38,082 bases of DNA, taken from an uncultured Lachnospiraceae bacterium. Its GTDB lineage: Bacteria; Bacillota; Clostridia; Lachnospirales; Lachnospiraceae. The notes under the pieces were generated by a model. The model made no database searches and had not been told where the DNA came from. It was given only the letters and a program-made list of their open reading frames with translations. The stretch lies in NCBI GenBank assembly GCA_947625755.1, contig CANQPJ010000020.1, positions 1 through 38,082 on the forward strand. The letters are read 5' to 3'. A program made the position numbers and the translations under genes. Positions 34,251-38,082 of this stretch are shown piece after piece; position 1 is the stretch's first letter, and every line of letters begins with the position of its first letter.

Positions 34251-36227
34251 ATGTTAAAAAAAAGATGGAGCTTACTTCTAATGGCAGTGGTAGTTATATT
34301 GACGAGTCTTCCATTGGTTTCAAAAGATACTTATGCATTTACACCGGAACTGGTGGTAGATAATGGAATAACGTATCCTATATCTTTAAAAACAGCGACA
34401 GATGCAACGGGAAAGCTGGTTTTTGAAGATGAGCAATTCTTTAAATATATCCAAACAGAAAAATTTCGTTCAGGAGCGTACAATGGATATGAGTTTGATC
34501 TGGACGAAGATGGATATCTGTCAAAAGAAGAGTGTGAATTGGTAAGAATTATTAATATTACCGGATTAGATAATATACATAGTCTCAAAGGAATTGAAGC
34601 ATTTACAAAATTAAGAGAATTATATGCGACAGGTGCTAATATTACAGAGTTAGATTTGACAAAAAATGTAAGGTTACAAACTTTAGCCTGTTCCGACAGT
34701 AAATTACAAAGGCTGAATTTAAGTGAATGCAGCATCCTGTCTGATTTAAGAATATCGGGGTGTCATATAGCATGTTTAGACTTGTCAGGCAATAAGCAGC
34801 TGACGAATGTAAGATGTGATTATCAGACAAGAGACACATATGAATACATAGAAGATTCTCAATATAAAGTTTCGCTGAAAGACTTGGATGAAAATTTCAA
34901 ACCGGATAAAGTTTCAAATGTAAAAATAGATGGTGCATATGGAGATAATATAAATTCAGGCTATGATGCACAAAATGGTGTTGTATATTGTTCTGATGAA
35001 ATGAAAGAAGTCTCTTTTGAATATGCGAATGGATGCTCCGGAAACATAGAAAATGTGCAGGATAAATTGACAGTTACATTATCTTTGCAGACAGCATATA
35101 GAGAAAAATTTGATTTAAATGGAGGATATGGAGTCCTTCCCGGTTATGTATTAGCAGGAGAAAAAGACATTGCTCCTGAAATTCCTAAAAAGAACGGATA
35201 TAGGTTTGTAGGATGGTACAGTAACCCAAATATGTCTGAAGATAGTAAATATGAATTTGGTAATGTATTAACAGAAAATATTACTCTTTATGCAAAATGG
35301 GAAAAAAAGAACTATATAGTAAAGTATAATGCAAATGGAGGAACAATTACCCAAAAGGAAAAAGGCGCACCGGTACAGTGGGATACAACAGATTTAATCC
35401 CGGAAGCATCCGATACTGCCAAGCGCATAGGTTATACGCTAAATGGTTGGAAGACAGAGTCGGGGATAATTATTAATTCATCGAATAAAAATCGTATTAC
35501 CTATGGAGAAAGTGTAAAAAATGACAATAAGGATTATACTGTATTGACTGCCCAATGGGTTGAAAAGAGAGGATACAAATTAAAGTACGCCACCAATTTA
35601 TCTGCAAAAAAGGTACAAGATATGCCAAAAAATGATTTATCTGGCAATATTAATTGGAATAAAAAAATTGATGTGGCATATGAATATCCAAGCGTAAGCG
35701 GATATGATTTTATTGGTTGGTATACAGCGAAAAAAGGCGGAAAAGAAATTAGTGAAGAGATAATGTATCATGACATCTATAAAGCACAGTTTCAGGGAGA
35801 TTCCACCTCCAATATTCCAACAGTGTATGCCAGATTTGTTAAAAGAAAATTTGTTATTGTTTATAAAACCTCCGGCGGTACAAAATTCAAAAATCGTAAG
35901 GGTATTGCATGGGGAAGTAAAAAACTTATTCCCCAAAAGAAACCAAAGAGAAAAAAATACATTTTCGTGGGTTGGAAGTGTAATGGAAAAATGGTTACTA
36001 GAAAAACAAAAATTAATGCCATTGCGGATGATTATTCTAATAAAGTGGTTATTAAAGCCGTATGGTATAAAAAGTATGAAAAAAAAGGAACCATTTTTAA
36101 ACGTTATGGGAAAAAGTATAAGGTTATTCAGTCGAATAAAAAAGGAAATAAAGTAAAATGCATTAAAGGAAAAAAGATACCAAGAACAGTGTTTTATAAT
36201 GGGAAGGTATTTAAGGTTGTAAGATAA
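34251..36227 (+). CDS. Secreted LRR protein with InlB B-repeat-like (Listeria-Bacteroides) domains
   Basis: 658 aa. Signal peptide ~1-29, an EF-hand-like DLDEDGYLSKEE at ~82-93 and a short LRR block (~100-200). Three to four InlB B-repeat/Flg_new units then follow (~280-600), each with YNANGG or equivalent, a GYxFxGWYxxxxxG core and LYAKW or VYARF end. The C-terminus (~605-658) is a Lys-rich beta domain. Proteins of this build are usually surface adhesins or interaction modules. AGGAGG precedes the ATG. It closes the operon before the terminator at 36258. Confidence 0.85.
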   Translation: MLKKRWSLLLMAVVVILTSLPLVSKDTYAFTPELVVDNGITYPISLKTATDATGKLVFEDEQFFKYIQTEKFRSGAYNGYEFDLDEDGYLSKEECELVRIINITGLDNIHSLKGIEAFTKLRELYATGANITELDLTKNVRLQTLACSDSKLQRLNLSECSILSDLRISGCHIACLDLSGNKQLTNVRCDYQTRDTYEYIEDSQYKVSLKDLDENFKPDKVSNVKIDGAYGDNINSGYDAQNGVVYCSDEMKEVSFEYANGCSGNIENVQDKLTVTLSLQTAYREKFDLNGGYGVLPGYVLAGEKDIAPEIPKKNGYRFVGWYSNPNMSEDSKYEFGNVLTENITLYAKWEKKNYIVKYNANGGTITQKEKGAPVQWDTTDLIPEASDTAKRIGYTLNGWKTESGIIINSSNKNRITYGESVKNDNKDYTVLTAQWVEKRGYKLKYATNLSAKKVQDMPKNDLSGNINWNKKIDVAYEYPSVSGYDFIGWYTAKKGGKEISEEIMYHDIYKAQFQGDSTSNIPTVYARFVKRKFVIVYKTSGGTKFKNRKGIAWGSKKLIPQKKPKRKKYIFVGWKCNGKMVTRKTKINAIADDYSNKVVIKAVWYKKYEKKGTIFKRYGKKYKVIQSNKKGNKVKCIKGKKIPRTVFYNGKVFKVVR

Positions 36228-36257
36228 ACTCCCATTCAAAATAGTATTTTTAATCGG

Positions 36258-36310
36258 AAAGCTTCTTGCAGTAATAATTTTATTACTGTGAGAAGTTTTT
36301 ATTTTTTTGT
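36258..36310 (+). terminator. Intrinsic terminator of the surface-protein operon
   Basis: An AAGCTTCTTGCAGTAAT arm pairs with ATTACTGTGAGAAGTT (some G-U) around a T-rich loop and is followed by TTTTATTTTTTTG. Confidence 0.85.
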
Positions 36311-36463
36311 ATTAGTACTATTAAAATACTATCATTCCTGCTTTAGTAAACTATAAAACAAATGTATATAAATATAACAGAAAATATAGTAAAATATAAG
36401 TAAAAAATATCGGATTAAGGTAAGTTATAATATCTTCATTTTATTTTGGGATAAAAATATAAT
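36311..36463 (+). promoter_or_regulatory. Regulatory region and promoter of the last LRR gene
   Basis: AGTACTATTAAAATACTATC at 36314-36333 matches the motif at 27227-27247 upstream of the other surface genes with one base less, so a shared regulator is likely. The CGTTTACG direct repeats themselves are missing here. A possible promoter further down reads TTCATT (36435-36440), 17 bp, TATAAT (36458-36463). Confidence 0.5.
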
Positions 36464-36519
36464 TAGAGGCGTTCTATATATAGTTAAATTTTTTGATAAG
36501 AAAACAGGAGAGAAGCAAA

Positions 36520-37998
36520 ATGAAAAGAGCAGGTAAAATAATGTTAATGTTTATGCTTGTACTGCTGATGGTTGCATCTTATATCAACTGTAAGGCAGAG
36601 GAAACGACAGTCGCAGTAGATGAGGCACATTTTCCGGATGAGATTTTCAGAAAATACATAACGGAAAACATTGACAAGGATAAAAACGGAGTGCTGTCAC
36701 AGCAGGAACGAGAAAACGTGAAAAAAATAATGATGTATGGTCCTATATACATATTAGATGAGCTGGCACCTAAAGCATATTATACCAGATTTAAACCACA
36801 TGAAAAAATCGATTTGCAGGGAATTCAGTACTTTACAAATCTGGAACAGCTATCAGTATATGCAGACCGGATTTATCATTTGTCGCTGGTTGAACAGAAT
36901 AAAAAATTAAAGGATTTAATTCTGGAAGGAAATAAAGAGGGGATTTTTGATATTCCCAAAATAAGCAGTTTGAAAACCCTGTCCCTTCGAGCCGGAGACA
37001 TGCAGAAAATTAATATAAGTAAATTGAGAAACCTTGAAGTTTTATATATAGGTAATGTATCGCAGAGGAGGCTGAAGCTGGACCTTAAGAAAAACAAAAA
37101 ACTGAAGGAAGTAGAGCTGTCAAGCCTGTCCAAGAAGAAATCAAAACTGGATTTTTCCAAAAACAACAGACTGGAAAAACTGGAATTAAATATAAATTAT
37201 TCAAAAATGATATTCTCCAAAAAAAATCATGTAAAGAAAATACATATGAGGGTAAAACAGACAAGCCGGAAACAGACAATAAAGAATTTAAAAAATCTGA
37301 AACGGCTGGAGATGGATTTTGAAAACAAGGATAATGTAAGAAAATTTACGGTATCCAACTGCCCAAAATTAAAAAATATTGTAATAGAGGGAAAAGGAAA
37401 ACTTCATACATTAAATTTTAAGCAAATGAAAAGATTAAAAAATGTCTATATTGAATTTGGAAAAAGTTTAAGACAAATACAGTTTACAAATACACCAAAT
37501 GTAAAAGATTTAAGAATGTCAGGAATGAACATAAAGAAAGTGAATTTAAACAGCCTGAAAAAACTAAAGATTTTGTATGCATATCATTGCGGACTAAAAA
37601 AAGCAGATTTAAGGAATCTTAAGCAGTTAATATATTTAGCATGGCGTTACAGTAAATGTGAGACAATGCTGTTTAAAAATAATAAAAAACTGGAGAATGT
37701 GGAAATCATCCATAACCGTATTAAAGGAACCCTTAACCTTTCAGATATGAGCAGCTTATGGAACTTTAATTGTGATCATAATAAAATAAAAGAAATATAT
37801 GCCAGCAAAAAACTGAAGGAGTTCAATGATTTGTCCTGCCAATATAATAAGCTGAAAAAGATAAATCTATATCATACATATGTAGAGCGTATATATGCAA
37901 AGCACAACCCTAGATTAAAAGTAGCATACCTGCAATATCGGGGAGGATCAGATTTTCACTTTGATAAAGGCGTAAAAAAATATTATAAGGAAGATTAG
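36520..37998 (+). CDS. Secreted leucine-rich repeat protein with EF-hand-like segment (paralogue B)
   Basis: 492 aa from ATG 36520, with AGGAGAG 7-9 bp upstream; a frame from 36493 has no such site. Build as in paralogue A at 31631: signal peptide, DEAHFPDEIFRKYI, calcium-loop-like DKDKNGVLSQQE, then irregular LRRs. The first ~60 and last ~110 residues are almost the same as in A, while ~65-200 differ strongly. It stands outside the operon with its own promoter and a shared upstream motif. The C-terminal end (HFDKGVKKYYKED) is complete. Nothing further is seen to the window end at 38082. Confidence 0.83.
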   Translation: MKRAGKIMLMFMLVLLMVASYINCKAEETTVAVDEAHFPDEIFRKYITENIDKDKNGVLSQQERENVKKIMMYGPIYILDELAPKAYYTRFKPHEKIDLQGIQYFTNLEQLSVYADRIYHLSLVEQNKKLKDLILEGNKEGIFDIPKISSLKTLSLRAGDMQKINISKLRNLEVLYIGNVSQRRLKLDLKKNKKLKEVELSSLSKKKSKLDFSKNNRLEKLELNINYSKMIFSKKNHVKKIHMRVKQTSRKQTIKNLKNLKRLEMDFENKDNVRKFTVSNCPKLKNIVIEGKGKLHTLNFKQMKRLKNVYIEFGKSLRQIQFTNTPNVKDLRMSGMNIKKVNLNSLKKLKILYAYHCGLKKADLRNLKQLIYLAWRYSKCETMLFKNNKKLENVEIIHNRIKGTLNLSDMSSLWNFNCDHNKIKEIYASKKLKEFNDLSCQYNKLKKINLYHTYVERIYAKHNPRLKVAYLQYRGGSDFHFDKGVKKYYKED

Positions 37999-38082
37999 TA
38001 GGTTAATTAAGTCCAGCGGTGATATGTCAAGATAGAAAAAATAATAATTAAGATTATTTTTCGTGTTTTGGGCGTAAAACAA

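Overview
The window looks like a chromosomal segment of an anaerobic, gut-type Firmicute, probably Lachnospiraceae. Reasons: AGGAGG ribosome binding sites, AT-rich DNA, a Clostridium-type bile salt hydrolase, an O2-sensitive glycyl radical enzyme, a clostridial 4-hydroxybutyrate-dehydrogenase-like alcohol dehydrogenase, and Lys-rich secreted Ig-like and LRR proteins. The genus cannot be fixed from the sequence alone.

Layout. 1-649: a tandem 74-bp repeat array. 650-2808: a small secreted Lys-rich protein, then a three-gene operon of unknown function (two membrane proteins and one soluble protein). 2859-7752: a leftward group of bile salt hydrolase, TspO, a GT-C membrane glycosyltransferase and a GT2 polyprenyl-phosphate glycosyltransferase, headed by a tyrosine recombinase. 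Identical 25-bp crossover-like sites lie in inverted orientation on both sides of the recombinase. The enclosed 1.1 kb also carries a good promoter that points away from the glycosyltransferases in this assembly. This reads as a phase-variable invertible switch. 8094-11365: a P-type cation ATPase and an S1-domain protein.

11362-21857: a catabolic island built as two divergent operons. Leftward: aldehyde dehydrogenase, Fe-type alcohol dehydrogenase, glycyl radical activase, glycyl radical enzyme. Rightward: a complete nitrate/sulfonate-type ABC importer (binding lipoprotein, two permeases, two ATPases). The glycyl radical enzyme keeps residues of diol dehydratases. The two dehydrogenases resemble succinate-semialdehyde-type enzymes. 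The simplest model is import of a sulfonated diol such as 2,3-dihydroxypropane-1-sulfonate, dehydration to 3-sulfopropionaldehyde, then reduction and/or oxidation of that aldehyde (an HpfG/HpfH/HpfD-type fermentation). The two ATPases carry complementary degenerate motifs, so the dimer should have one consensus and one degenerate ATP site.

21950-22649: a second 74-bp repeat array. 22664-27065: an adenylate-forming enzyme, an XRE regulator, a histidine phosphatase, a TcdA-type enzyme and a ferredoxin-fused aldo/keto reductase. 27392-37998: six secreted surface proteins (Big2 Ig-like, subtilase fused to a metal-site helical domain, and four LRR/EF-hand proteins, one with InlB-type repeats). A block of 21-bp-spaced direct repeats lies upstream, and a related motif lies before the last gene.
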